Origin: CBDHDJ01 sp965261645
Lineage (GTDB): Bacteria; Pseudomonadota; Alphaproteobacteria; SHVV01
Assembly (NCBI GenBank): GCA_965261645.1
Contig: CBDHDJ010000002.1
Span: 124,001 to 188,000, forward strand
Length of the DNA stretch: 64,000 nucleotides
Direction: 5' to 3'
The notes beneath the pieces are model-generated. The model saw nothing but the letters and a program-made list of their open reading frames with translations. It ran no database searches and had not been told where the DNA came from. This document shows positions 56,222-64,000 of this stretch, piece by piece. The stretch's first letter is position 1. Each line of letters opens with the position of its first letter. The position numbers and the translations under genes were made by a program.

Positions 56222-57798
56222 CGTTCAACCCCTCCGATCCAGGGTTGGGCGACCTCCTGCAACATGACCGCATCGGTCTTGGCGTAGATCAGGGTGGTGT
56301 TCGGGGAGGCGTGCCGGAGCAGCGATTGGATGACCTCAAGCGTTGCACCGGACCTGAGCAACTCTGTCGCCTGGGAGTGGCGGAACACATGCGCGCCGCG
56401 ACCGCGGTTGGCGACTGTGGTGACCCCGGCGCGGTCTAGCGCACCCCGTGCCACGTAACTGACGTTGCTTGCGTCGGTGAACGGCCGATACGGTGCGTTG
56501 GCGCAAAGGAAGACCTTCTCTTCGTCCACCCTTGGCCGCACCGTCGCGATATAGGCATGGAGCGCATCTCCGGCATCCTGGGGCAGAGGCAGCGCCGACT
56601 GCCGTCGTGACTTTCCCGATACACGGATCTCGGCCCGGTCCCAGTCGATATCGCCGAGGCGCAGGCCAACGATATCCCCGGCGCGCAGCGCCAGTCGTGC
56701 CAAAAGCAGCAGGATCGCCTGGTTGCGCACGCCCACCGGGTCGTCGCCGCAGGACGCGATGGCGCGCTCGATATCGTCGGCCGGGATGTAGCGTGGCAAG
56801 GCCGACAGCCGCCATTGGGGCACCGTTGGCACGGCCTCGACCAGCGCTGCCGTGATACTGCCTTCCGATACCAGGAACCGCAGATACATGCGTATCACAG
56901 TTGTCAGCATCTGGGCGTAGTTTACCGATCGGTGTTCAATCGCCTCGAACAGCACCCGGCGGATCAGTGCCGCGTCATAGGCCGCGGGATCGTCTCCAAG
57001 GCCAGGCAGGGCGGCTGCGATCAGACGGATGTACTGGCGTATGGTTCTTGGGCGGATACAGCGATGGCGTTCGAGCCACACGGAAAACCTCTCCAGGAGC
57101 CCGGGTAGCGCCTCCTCCTCCGGCGCCGGTTCCAGAGGATCAATCCGCCCGATTGCGACGAGATACCTGACGAACTTGCGGATCTCCCTCTCGTAACAAC
57201 TGCCGGGAGTGCATATCCCCTGCCCGTAAAACACCCCGGGGATCGAGCAGATGAACTCTCTGTTCCGGAACCGTGCATATGCATCCGGGTTCAGATCGTG
57301 CAGTCGGATTCGCGCAAAGTGGAGCCAGGCAATGAGATTGGCACATGCCTGGCGATGTAGACCTATGGTTCCAGACGCATAGCCATCGGCGCGCATGTGC
57401 TCGAGGAACGCGTCGAGTAGCTGGAGATTGTCGTCCAGCTCACCAGGTGTTTCGATCCTCCCTGTTCGCTCAAGGAAGCGGACGAACGCCATCAGAGGAG
57501 GCCATGACCCTCGCTTGGCCCAACCGCGGACCCGGCCAGATGCCGGCACTCCGGCACAGCACTCGCAATCGTGCTGGAGAAAACGTTCGATTGCTGTGCA
57601 GTCGACCGTTTCGAGCGCAATGCCGCTGAGTCCGAGCCAGGCCAGGAAGTGACGGGCAGTGCCCCGAAAGCGACCGACATGCTTGCCGGCAATCCCTTCA
57701 CGAACGCGGAGATCGTCGATGAACGCAAAAATGATTGGGTCGAAGCCGGCCAGTGCCGTGGTCCCCGGAAGGGACTGGTGGTCGGGTCTTGAAGCCAT
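56218..57798 (-). CDS. RIT tyrosine recombinase, first gene
   Basis: At 526 residues this is the longest of the three. Cysteine-containing N-terminal segments (HDCECCAGVPASG, YGQGICTPGSCYERE) are unusual for integrases and may bind zinc. The catalytic domain has LRAGDIVGLRLGDIDWD, the box HVFRHSQATELLRSGATL near residue 466 and LLRHASPNTTLIYAKTD with the Tyr near residue 503. ATG 57798 follows a GGAGG site and is preferred to 57816. Confidence 0.92.
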   Translation of the reverse strand: MASRPDHQSLPGTTALAGFDPIIFAFIDDLRVREGIAGKHVGRFRGTARHFLAWLGLSGIALETVDCTAIERFLQHDCECCAGVPASGRVRGWAKRGSWPPLMAFVRFLERTGRIETPGELDDNLQLLDAFLEHMRADGYASGTIGLHRQACANLIAWLHFARIRLHDLNPDAYARFRNREFICSIPGVFYGQGICTPGSCYEREIRKFVRYLVAIGRIDPLEPAPEEEALPGLLERFSVWLERHRCIRPRTIRQYIRLIAAALPGLGDDPAAYDAALIRRVLFEAIEHRSVNYAQMLTTVIRMYLRFLVSEGSITAALVEAVPTVPQWRLSALPRYIPADDIERAIASCGDDPVGVRNQAILLLLARLALRAGDIVGLRLGDIDWDRAEIRVSGKSRRQSALPLPQDAGDALHAYIATVRPRVDEEKVFLCANAPYRPFTDASNVSYVARGALDRAGVTTVANRGRGAHVFRHSQATELLRSGATLEVIQSLLRHASPNTTLIYAKTDAVMLQEVAQPWIGGVER

Positions 57799-57853
57799 TG
57801 TCGTCCTCCATTTCATTGAAAGGGAGAACGACTCTACCGAAGCGGGGACGCCT

Positions 57854-57941
57854 GGAATTAATGCCGAGTGAAAGTGGGGAATAACCGCATGAATCAGCCA
57901 TCTTCCACAGGCGACTCGGCATTAACAACTACTCGGCATAA
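57854..57941 (-). repeat. RIT right inverted repeat
   Basis: Reverse complement of 54205-54292 with one mismatch. It ends ACTCGGCATAA at the junction with the interrupted gene. Confidence 0.93.
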
Positions 57942-57942
57942 A

Positions 57943-57972
57943 GAACGAAATCCAGAGCTCTGGATTTCGTTC
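57943..57972. repeat. Perfect 30-bp palindrome at the RIT insertion site
   Basis: GAACGAAATCCAGAG (57943-57957) is followed directly by its exact reverse complement (57958-57972). It lies two bases outside the right RIT end and inside the coding frame of the interrupted gene (codons for ERNPELWISF). Confidence 0.95.
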
Positions 57973-58259
57973 CATCTCGCGGTCCTTGTTGGCGATGATG
58001 AAAGCGTCGTCGTAGGTCCGGCACCACAGGTCGAGATAGGTCGAGGAAACCGGCTTACCCTTGGACAGACTGTCCATGATCTTCATGAGCAGCGGCATCG
58101 GCCGCGGCACGCTGAGCCAGCCGTCCGACCGCTCGCGCGACCACAATCGCGCCTCGTCAAGTTCGGGCCACAGCGTATCGCGCATGCGCAGCTTCTGGCG
58201 GGCGATCTTGCTGAGGCGTTTCTTGCTTTCCGTCGCCATGTCTTGCACCTCCTAGCGTT

Positions 58260-59154
58260 CGGCCGAGAGATCGGGCCGGGGTGTGGACGCCCGGCCCTGC
58301 GGAACAATCTTGCCCGCACGTGTTTCGATCCGGTCCGTGCCGTGCGCCGGAATAAGCCGTTTGGACCCGGCATAGCCGTCGCAATTGTCCGTTGCCCCTA
58401 AATTAAATAAAACATGTTGATAATCAAGGACTTAATAAGATACCGGGTTGCCGTATAGCGGTTATATCAAATCGATTCATTGTATAGAAAAGAAATATTT
58501 GAAGTTAATCCAAGAGTCCAATTGGAATGCCTGGTCGGAAATAATGGCCGGAGATCAAGGGATTGCCGCGGGATCGTAGTTGTTCCCGGTGTTCCGGTTG
58601 TCAGGTGCTCGATGGTGATCCCGGTGCTCCTGGGGTGGCGGGGGAGGAGACCCCTCCCTTTGAGCGCTGATTCGTCCGTCCCAGTGTCCGGGTGCGTCCC
58701 ATCTGTCCCGGCGGGATCAGGCGATGCCTGGGAGATGCAAGGGGAGGATGGCATGCCACCCTCTTGACGCGGTTTTGCAACGCTCGGCCCGCTTACCGGT
58801 CGCGCATCGGCGGGGTCCCGGGACAGCCGCGTACGGAGCGCGTCCGCCTGGTTCGGCTGTGGCGGGATTGGTCACGGGGCGGAGACTCAGTGTAAGATTT
58901 GCCTCGCCGGGAAGGTCGAGACGTGCCATGAACGGATTGCTGCGGGCTGCGAATTCAGTACCCCCGCGTAGAGTTTCTGGAACCGGCCGCTTCTGAAAAT
59001 GAAACGAAATCGGCCTGGAAACCGGACAACGATGCGCTTGGATTGGAAATGAAACGGTACCCATACGGTACCCGGCTCGAAACAGTCTGAGCCCGCACAG
59101 CGGAAAAATGTTCGGTAACCTACTGATATAGTTGGTTAATTGACTGTGGATATT
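58260..59154. other. No supportable gene; AT-rich patch near 58395-58505
   Basis: Upstream of the ATPase operon start. The AT-rich patch probably contains the operon promoter. The remaining GC-rich part holds only frames without recognisable domains. A second AT-rich patch (59110-59155) precedes the integrase C-terminal fragment. Confidence 0.5.
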
Positions 59155-59303
59155 TCCTGAGGGGAAGTCGCCCGGTTCTACTCGGCAAGCTGCTCGGCCA
59201 CAGCGATATCGAGACGACGGCGCGCTACGCCCACCTGGCGCAGGACTCACTCCAAGAGACGGCGGAGCGGATCGCCGAGAGCATCGCGGCCGATATCTTG
59301 TAG
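59155..59303 (+). pseudogene. Tyrosine recombinase fragment (C-terminal end)
   Basis: The frame reads LLGKLLGHSDIETTARYAHL, with the catalytic Tyr, then SLQETAERIAESIAADIL and a stop. Upstream it degenerates in an AT-rich region. It is the natural partner of the middle fragment at 14945-15190, missing about ten residues between them. Confidence 0.85.
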
Positions 59304-59373
59304 ACGCTTGTAGCCCAACCGCCCTACATGCATGGTTTACAAGAAGGATGTTATTTGACGAGGGGAGAATATC

Positions 59374-60396
59374 ATGACGAAAACCCTGCAAGTAATTGGA
59401 ATCATACTCCTACTATCGATAACGCACTGGCCCACCGCGGCAGGAACCAAGAGTCCAGTAACAGGCTCCAAGGACCTGAGACCAACGCATATCGACGTAG
59501 ACGGAGACCAGAACATCATCGAAAAAGCCTTCGAACCGGGGCTTCAAGGAACGGACAACCTCTCTCACGCTCGACGAAGTACAGTTTATATCGGCGGTAT
59601 TCGATCCGGTATTCCTGCGCCGCAGCTGGGATACTACCCGACGACAGAAGTGACGTTTACGAGCCAGGCAAGTGGGTTTTTATATGCATACCCAACAAGA
59701 GCGTCGAAGGCAAATTTAGACAACCGCTCAGGGGGCAATGAGACTCCGAAGCAAACAGCTGAGTACAACATCTGGGCAATTACATGCAAGCACGTACTGA
59801 ACAACCAACAATTCGCCGGCATCCGTCTAAATACCAGCATGGACGATAGCGTTATATACCTTACACGGTCATCTTCCTGGAAACAAAGCCCGAGCGCCGA
59901 TATAGCGGTGATGCGTTTTGATGGCTGGAGGAACGCTGAATTAGATTTGGCGCTGTTCGAATATACCCAAGCCGCTGGAAAAAAACGGCTCGCTCAAAAT
60001 ACCCTCTATGAGGGAACACAGGTGGTGTTTATCGGATATCCAATAACTATGCTACCGTCATCGCGTAGAAATTATCCAGTAGTTCAGTTCGGTTATGTTG
60101 CACAAATCCAAGGATATCTAGCGGGTGAGCAAACTCATGACGTATTTTTGGTCGGAGGCGCAGCATTCGGTGGTACCAGCGGGGGCCCGGTTCTGATTCC
60201 AGCGGGGACTCCCAAAGCAGTCACTCGTTACTTTAGACGAGGTCTATTGCTCGGTATGGTGTGTGCACAGAGGCTGGCACCAACAGTCACGGGTAATCCC
60301 AAAGTTGATCGCCATATTAGACAAAATGCGTATCTGGCGGAGGTTGTCCCGATGGAAGCAATCCACCAAGCGATCGAGAAATCGGGAGATTGGTAG
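59374..60396 (+). CDS. Exported trypsin-like serine protease
   Basis: The product has 340 residues. A signal peptide (MTKTLQVIGIILLLSITHWP then TAAGT) sends it across the inner membrane. The chymotrypsin-fold triad is visible: His in AITCKHVL near residue 138, Asp in SADIAVMRF near residue 175, and Ser in FGGTSGGPVLIP near residue 268. The start follows GAGGGGAGA. Codon use is distinctly lower in GC than most of the window. There is no PDZ domain, so it is not a HtrA type. The substrate is unknown. It stands alone between integrase remnants, as a cargo gene. Confidence 0.85.
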   Translation: MTKTLQVIGIILLLSITHWPTAAGTKSPVTGSKDLRPTHIDVDGDQNIIEKAFEPGLQGTDNLSHARRSTVYIGGIRSGIPAPQLGYYPTTEVTFTSQASGFLYAYPTRASKANLDNRSGGNETPKQTAEYNIWAITCKHVLNNQQFAGIRLNTSMDDSVIYLTRSSSWKQSPSADIAVMRFDGWRNAELDLALFEYTQAAGKKRLAQNTLYEGTQVVFIGYPITMLPSSRRNYPVVQFGYVAQIQGYLAGEQTHDVFLVGGAAFGGTSGGPVLIPAGTPKAVTRYFRRGLLLGMVCAQRLAPTVTGNPKVDRHIRQNAYLAEVVPMEAIHQAIEKSGDW

Positions 60397-60734
60397 CAAA
60401 CAGGCGCGATCAGGCGGCTCCGCCAGTGAAACAGAATGAGCAACAGCCCCGAGGCATAATTTCGAATGGCTCCTACCTGCTGCGCGTCAGCCCCCTGACG
60501 TCCGCACTATCCTTCCATCGCACACGTTTATGCCTGTTTTGGCAGGGTCCGCGATCCGCGTCGGGGAGGGCCCGCGCAACCCGGCGGAATTCTTCGTTTC
60601 TTTGCTCAGTCCGTAAAAGAGGGTGCAAGCGCTCGTTATCGCGCCGGAAGCGGTCGCGTTCAATCTCCATACCGCGATCGGCTTCTCCTAGCCTCGTCAT
60701 CGGTTTAGCGCTTCCCCAGCAACCGACCTGTCTC

Positions 60735-60792
60735 GGTCCCAGATCGGCCAAATTCTCGCCACACGATCTACGGCATACTTGTGCATCAAAGT
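60735..60792 (+). pseudogene. Tyrosine recombinase fragment (catalytic box only)
   Basis: RSAKFSPHDLRHTCAS is the HxxR box of a DUF4102-type integrase. The homology stops immediately after this box, at the same codon where the fragment at 15165 stops, and AT-rich sequence follows. Confidence 0.6.
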
Positions 60793-61211
60793 GCTCTAAG
60801 TGGCTTTTTTTATTGGGATACTTCTGTTTCTGTTTCAATCCGTAATCATATAGTCACCGGATTCAATCCATATCCTGACGGGACATGTCGCGCCAGGCAC
60901 CGACATCACCCGCTAGTCTCGATTCTTCGTATCCGTTCGGCCAAGCCGGGATGGCCCGAGTAAGCGCAGGCAGCGATCAGCCGCTGTGGAAGGACACGGG
61001 TAGGCTTCGCGGTTCGAACTCGCCCCCAAGGGCAGACGATTCCACAGCTTCACCGAAAGCTTACCGCGAGGCGGGTCGGGCTGTCTTCGTGTGGCCTCGG
61101 AAAACAAGCTCGTCAGCGGACAGCCCGCTTGAACAAGCACCGGAATGCCGCATACGCTTGTGCTTCGCGCGTGACGAAGATGCGATTGCCTGGAACTTAA
61201 GGCCGGGATTG

Positions 61212-62747
61212 ATGCTCCAGATGTTGCCCAAGTACATACAGCGTATCCAGGAAAATGCACGAAGCCTGGATACGCATATTTTCCGAGGGCAGAGTGATGC
61301 CAGATGGCCGTTGCGCTCCGGCGCCACGCGACGTCTGAATGCCGATGGGATCGAGAAAAGTGGGCCGGACTTCCTTGCCGAGTATCTCGACTACCATGGA
61401 TCTCTGCTTGACCGCGCACGGCGAGTGATGACGTACGGCGACAAGGACCAATCGTCCACTCCCCTCCAACTCCTTGCCAAGCTTCAACATTTCGCGGCGG
61501 CCACCGGACTGCTCGACTTCACGCATAGCCCGCTCGTCGCGCTGTGGTTCGGGTGCGATGAGCCGAGCCATGACGGCAAGGTCTTCTTCCTCAGCAAAGA
61601 GCGTCCGCACACTTCATACGTGACCCCGGAACTCGAAGAAGGTGACATCGGGAACGTCCTGTCCAAGGCTCAGGAATCCACAGGTCCTGACTACCTGCTT
61701 TGGGAGCCCACGGTGGAGGGAGATGCGGCCCTGCGGATCCTTGGTCAACGAAGCGTCTTTGTCATAGGACGACCTGCGATAGACGAGAGGCACGTCCATG
61801 CAGTTGTCATCGATGCGGCTGACAAAGAGGCGATGCGCGAGGAATTGGAGCAGCTTGACGTCTCGGAGCGAACCATCTACTGCGACTTGGTCGGATTCTG
61901 TCTACTGGAGCGTGCCAATGCCCGGTACGTTCAGCCAACGACGGCTGCGGCGTACCTACGACGAGGCAATAACGCGTTTAGCCGCGGGGAGCATTCTGAG
62001 GCCATCGATGCGTACGGCAGATGCCTTGAACTCGGCGGCGACCAAGCCGAGACATACTTCTTGCGAGGTAACGCCAACGCTGCGGCGAAGCGTCATCGCG
62101 ATGCAATCGACGACTACGATAAGGCGCTGCAATCCCCGGAGTTCACCAAAGTCGAGGGCAGTACCACGCACTACCCCTGGTTCTACTACGCAATCCTATT
62201 CAACCGAGGGAACATGCGGGCGTGCCTGGGCGAGCATGAGAACGCGATGGAAGACTATCGGCGGGCGTCGGACATCGCCCCCGGCTTTACATCCTCTCAC
62301 TTCAATTGCGGAAACGCGCACTTCATGCGGCAGCAGTTCGAAGAAGCCGTCTCCTGCTACGACGGAGTGCTTGCATCCATACCCGACTCGATTTCCGCCC
62401 TGCACAACAAGGCACTCGCCTTGATCCTTCTGGGCAAATTCGACGCCGCCGAAGCCTGCTACACGAGGATTCAACGCGAGACGGAGCTGGCGCCCAACAC
62501 GCTGGCACCGCTGCGCGAGTTGGAAGGAATTCTCGATGGCCTGACGGACTCTAGATTGAGGATCGAGGCTACACCCTCGGGAAACTCCACGAAGATCACC
62601 CATCCGAATTACACGGGCGGGCAGCGGGCGGTGCTGTTTAAGGGCATCCACGGCAATGTGGGAAACGTGGGCGGAGGACACAACCTGCCAGGCGGTGAAG
62701 GGTTGCAAGGCGGTCCGGGCGTGCTGGTGTCTGTTGAAGAGAGTTAG
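61212..62747 (+). CDS. FRG-domain protein with TPR repeats
   Basis: The product has about 511 residues from ATG 61212; the frame is open back to 60885, but the extra part is low-complexity. The FRG domain begins HIFRGQSDARWPLRSGATRR and has LQHFAAATGLLDFTHSPLVA. Four or so tetratricopeptide repeats follow (YLRRGNNAFSRGEHSEAIDA, YFLRGNANAAAKRHRDAIDD, FNCGNAHFMRQQFEEAVSCY, ALHNKALALILLGKFDAAEA). A glycine-rich tail (GNVGNVGGGHNLPGGEG) ends it. FRG proteins are frequent in defence islands, and their enzymatic activity is not established. Confidence 0.85.
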   Translation: MLQMLPKYIQRIQENARSLDTHIFRGQSDARWPLRSGATRRLNADGIEKSGPDFLAEYLDYHGSLLDRARRVMTYGDKDQSSTPLQLLAKLQHFAAATGLLDFTHSPLVALWFGCDEPSHDGKVFFLSKERPHTSYVTPELEEGDIGNVLSKAQESTGPDYLLWEPTVEGDAALRILGQRSVFVIGRPAIDERHVHAVVIDAADKEAMREELEQLDVSERTIYCDLVGFCLLERANARYVQPTTAAAYLRRGNNAFSRGEHSEAIDAYGRCLELGGDQAETYFLRGNANAAAKRHRDAIDDYDKALQSPEFTKVEGSTTHYPWFYYAILFNRGNMRACLGEHENAMEDYRRASDIAPGFTSSHFNCGNAHFMRQQFEEAVSCYDGVLASIPDSISALHNKALALILLGKFDAAEACYTRIQRETELAPNTLAPLRELEGILDGLTDSRLRIEATPSGNSTKITHPNYTGGQRAVLFKGIHGNVGNVGGGHNLPGGEGLQGGPGVLVSVEES

Positions 62748-62969
62748 CTGGCGCGGATATCACACGGGGGCGCGTCGCGCCGCGGATCTCACACCGCGAT
62801 GTCGCAGCGACGGGTTGGGTGCGATGTCCTTGCACGGTCCAGCCGTTCCGGCCCCATCCGGTTCCGTTACGCCGGCGAGAGCCAGAGCTTGAGCCGAAGG
62901 CGGGCGAGGGCGGATGCCGAAGAGGGTGTCCCCGCCCGGTTCCGCATTCACGCAATCCCGGAGACCAAC

Positions 62970-63554
62970 ATGCACGACCCCGAACGCGATATCCGCGACA
63001 TCCCGCTGTCCCAACTCGAACTCTCGCCCGGCAATGTGCGCAAGACGCCGGCCGACGCTTCGGCCTTCACCGAGCTCACGGCCTCGATTGCGGCCCACGG
63101 TCTGCTCGAGAACCTGATTGCCCGCGCCATGGAACCCGGCCCGGATGGTGCCGCGCGCTACGCGGTGAGAACCGAGGGGAACAGCCTGGAGATGCCCGTC
63201 CGGAATGTGGACCCGGTGGCGGACGCCGAGATGGTGACCCGCCTGGAACGACTGCTGACGGAACAGAAGCTCTACCTCGATCCGGACCTGACGCTCGGCC
63301 GCCTGTCGCGGAGAATGGGCGTTCCGGCCAAGCAGCTGTCGGCGGCGATCAACCGGTCAACCGGCGCGAACGTGTCGCGCTACGTGAACGGGTTCCGGGT
63401 TGAGAACGCTTGCGAACGCTTGATGGCCGGCGAAGCGGTCACGAACGCCATGCTCTCGAGTGGTTTCAACACACGATCGAACTTCAATCGCGAGTTCCGC
63501 AGGATCACCGGAAAATCACCTGTCGATTGGCGTGAAGCGGCGAAGAACAGATGA
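62970..63554 (+). CDS. ParB N-terminal segment fused to an AraC-type DNA-binding domain
   Basis: The product has 194 residues from ATG 62970, which has CGGAGACC. Residues 1-65 match the start of ParB/RepB partition proteins (IPLSQLELSPGNVRKTPADA, then SIAAHGLLENLIAR). Near 63165 the sequence switches to an AraC-family C-terminus (LTLGRLSRRMGVPAKQLSAA, then MLSSGFNTRSNFNREFRRIT and GKSPVDWREA). The frame is open through the junction. It is probably an accidental fusion from recombination, but the product could still bind DNA through two helix-turn-helix motifs. Confidence 0.75.
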   Translation: MHDPERDIRDIPLSQLELSPGNVRKTPADASAFTELTASIAAHGLLENLIARAMEPGPDGAARYAVRTEGNSLEMPVRNVDPVADAEMVTRLERLLTEQKLYLDPDLTLGRLSRRMGVPAKQLSAAINRSTGANVSRYVNGFRVENACERLMAGEAVTNAMLSSGFNTRSNFNREFRRITGKSPVDWREAAKNR

Positions 63555-64000
63555 CCGTTGGGGGCACGCAACCCCCGAGACCGACATTTGATCGAGGTCT
63601 CGGTCTGATCTGTACCAGCGGCTTTGTCAAGTTAACCGATTGTAGGCTGTTTTCGCATTTGACCATGAGGCTAGGCCATTGAAATTGCGCAGAGCAGCCA
63701 TCGACAATTTACCGAGATTTCGGAGTGAATCCGGTTAACTTGACAAAGCCGACGGTTGCGTTAGACAGCGCATTCACAACATGCCAATAGACGTGCTTAT
63801 TTTAGTGGCCGTTTGGTATCAAAGCTTAATCGTGTTGCGTATAGGCAGTGACCACATGAGGCGACGTCATACTGCTTTACAGCCGCCCGATCGAGACTAC
63901 CGACCCACGCCACCGGCAATGACTCATTCCGGCCACGTTGGTAAACCGTGATTCCGGCCGGAGAAACAGTTTGATTGCCGTAATTTACAACCGCCCAAAC
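63555..64000. other. Non-coding end of window
   Basis: No gene is seen. It contains the inverted-repeat element at 63620-63750; the last 250 bases have no recognisable feature. Confidence 0.5.
63620..63750. mobile_element. MITE-like element with 19-bp inverted repeats
   Basis: GGCTTTGTCAAGTTAACCG (63620-63638) and its exact reverse complement (63732-63750) flank 93 bases without a gene. The size and perfect ends suggest a non-autonomous miniature transposon. No clear target duplication was seen. Confidence 0.65.

Larger units (their letters stand above)
54205..57941 (-). mobile_element. RIT element (recombinase trio) with 88-bp inverted repeats
   Basis: Three overlapping tyrosine recombinase genes in one direction lie between inverted repeats at 54205-54292 and 57854-57941, which match at 87 of 88 positions. 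Each repeat contains three copies of a TTA(A)TGCCGAGT-type motif. This is the structure of the known RIT elements. It is inserted into the first gene of the ATPase operon. Confidence 0.93.
53883..58239 (-). pseudogene. First gene of the ATPase operon, interrupted by a RIT element
   Basis: The 5' part (58239 to 57942, start ATG with AGGAGGT) encodes KRLSKIARQKLRMRDTLWPE, then LDLWCRTYDDAFIIANKD and NPELWISF. The 3' part (54204 to 53883) resumes AYFSGFTGERAVRTWTMRMR and LKDLGFIDIKSGPNGPISYV, ending in a basic tail RRRRRAG. Together they form a protein of about 206 residues whose second half looks like a winged helix. Precise loss of the RIT insert plausibly restores SFLAYFSG. It is probably an accessory or DNA-binding subunit of the ATPase. 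Confidence 0.78.

Noticed and set aside
60885..61211. N-terminal extension of the FRG protein
   Set aside because: The 109 extra residues are low-complexity and unlike the family start; ATG 61212 lies shortly before the FRG domain.
1..64000. tRNA gene as integration target
   Set aside because: I looked near the integrase and the island-like junctions and found no cloverleaf-like sequence that I could support by eye.

Overview
The window is GC-rich (roughly 60 percent or more) and has the gene content of an alphaproteobacterial accessory region: IS21-, IS6-, IS3- and IS630-type elements, a group II intron, a three-recombinase (RIT) element, and a plasmid or integrative-element gene block (RadC, strawberry-notch helicase/methylase, SSB, Toprim, DUF4326, DUF2493). 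No rRNA, tRNA, core ribosomal or central metabolic gene was recognised. I read it as a layered genomic island or plasmid segment in which many genes are cut, frameshifted or fused. Taxon is inferred from gene families and base composition only.

Region 1 (1-31882) is bounded by two direct copies of one IS21-family element; the left copy is cut by the window edge. Between them lies a defence-type cargo, partly decayed: a truncated hsdM with an MNT/HEPN toxin-antitoxin pair upstream, a broken topA, a pair of genes of which one is a PD-(D/E)XK nuclease, a CHAT-domain protease, a helicase fragment joined to a truncated Calx-beta surface protein, two tandem LysR genes (both damaged), an integrase fragment, a DUF2971 fragment, a Shedu-like (DUF4263) nuclease, a patch of IS fragments with an intact IS6 copy, an HNH endonuclease with a small partner, an overlapping nuclease/N6-methylase pair (23575-27356), and a DUF6880-like pseudogene that the second IS21 copy truncates.

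Region 2 (31883-45563) is a compact plus-strand block typical of alphaproteobacterial plasmids and integrative elements: two small genes translationally coupled to radC, the large methylase-helicase (strawberry notch) split by a group II intron, then small conserved genes, a SLOG-like protein, SSB, a Toprim protein, DUF4326 and DUF2493 proteins. The DUF2493 gene loses its C-terminus where a DUF4102-type integrase module with 22-bp direct repeats begins.

Region 3 (45640-58260) contains the integrase, an IS3 copy cutting an ABC transporter gene, a decayed DUF6499/DUF2285-like gene, and a minus-strand three-gene operon (about 206-aa protein, 88-aa protein, about 844-aa SMC-like ATPase with a CxxC hook). 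This operon has been broken twice, once by an IS630 element (TA duplication visible) and once by a complete RIT element with 88-bp inverted repeats. Removing both insertions appears to restore the reading frames. Region 4 (58260-64000) holds integrase remnants, a secreted trypsin-like protease, an FRG-TPR protein, a ParB-AraC chimera and a MITE-like inverted-repeat element.

The best candidates for undescribed systems are the ATPase operon, the nuclease/methylase pair, the CHAT protease and the 4841-6315 gene pair. Functions beyond family membership are inference.
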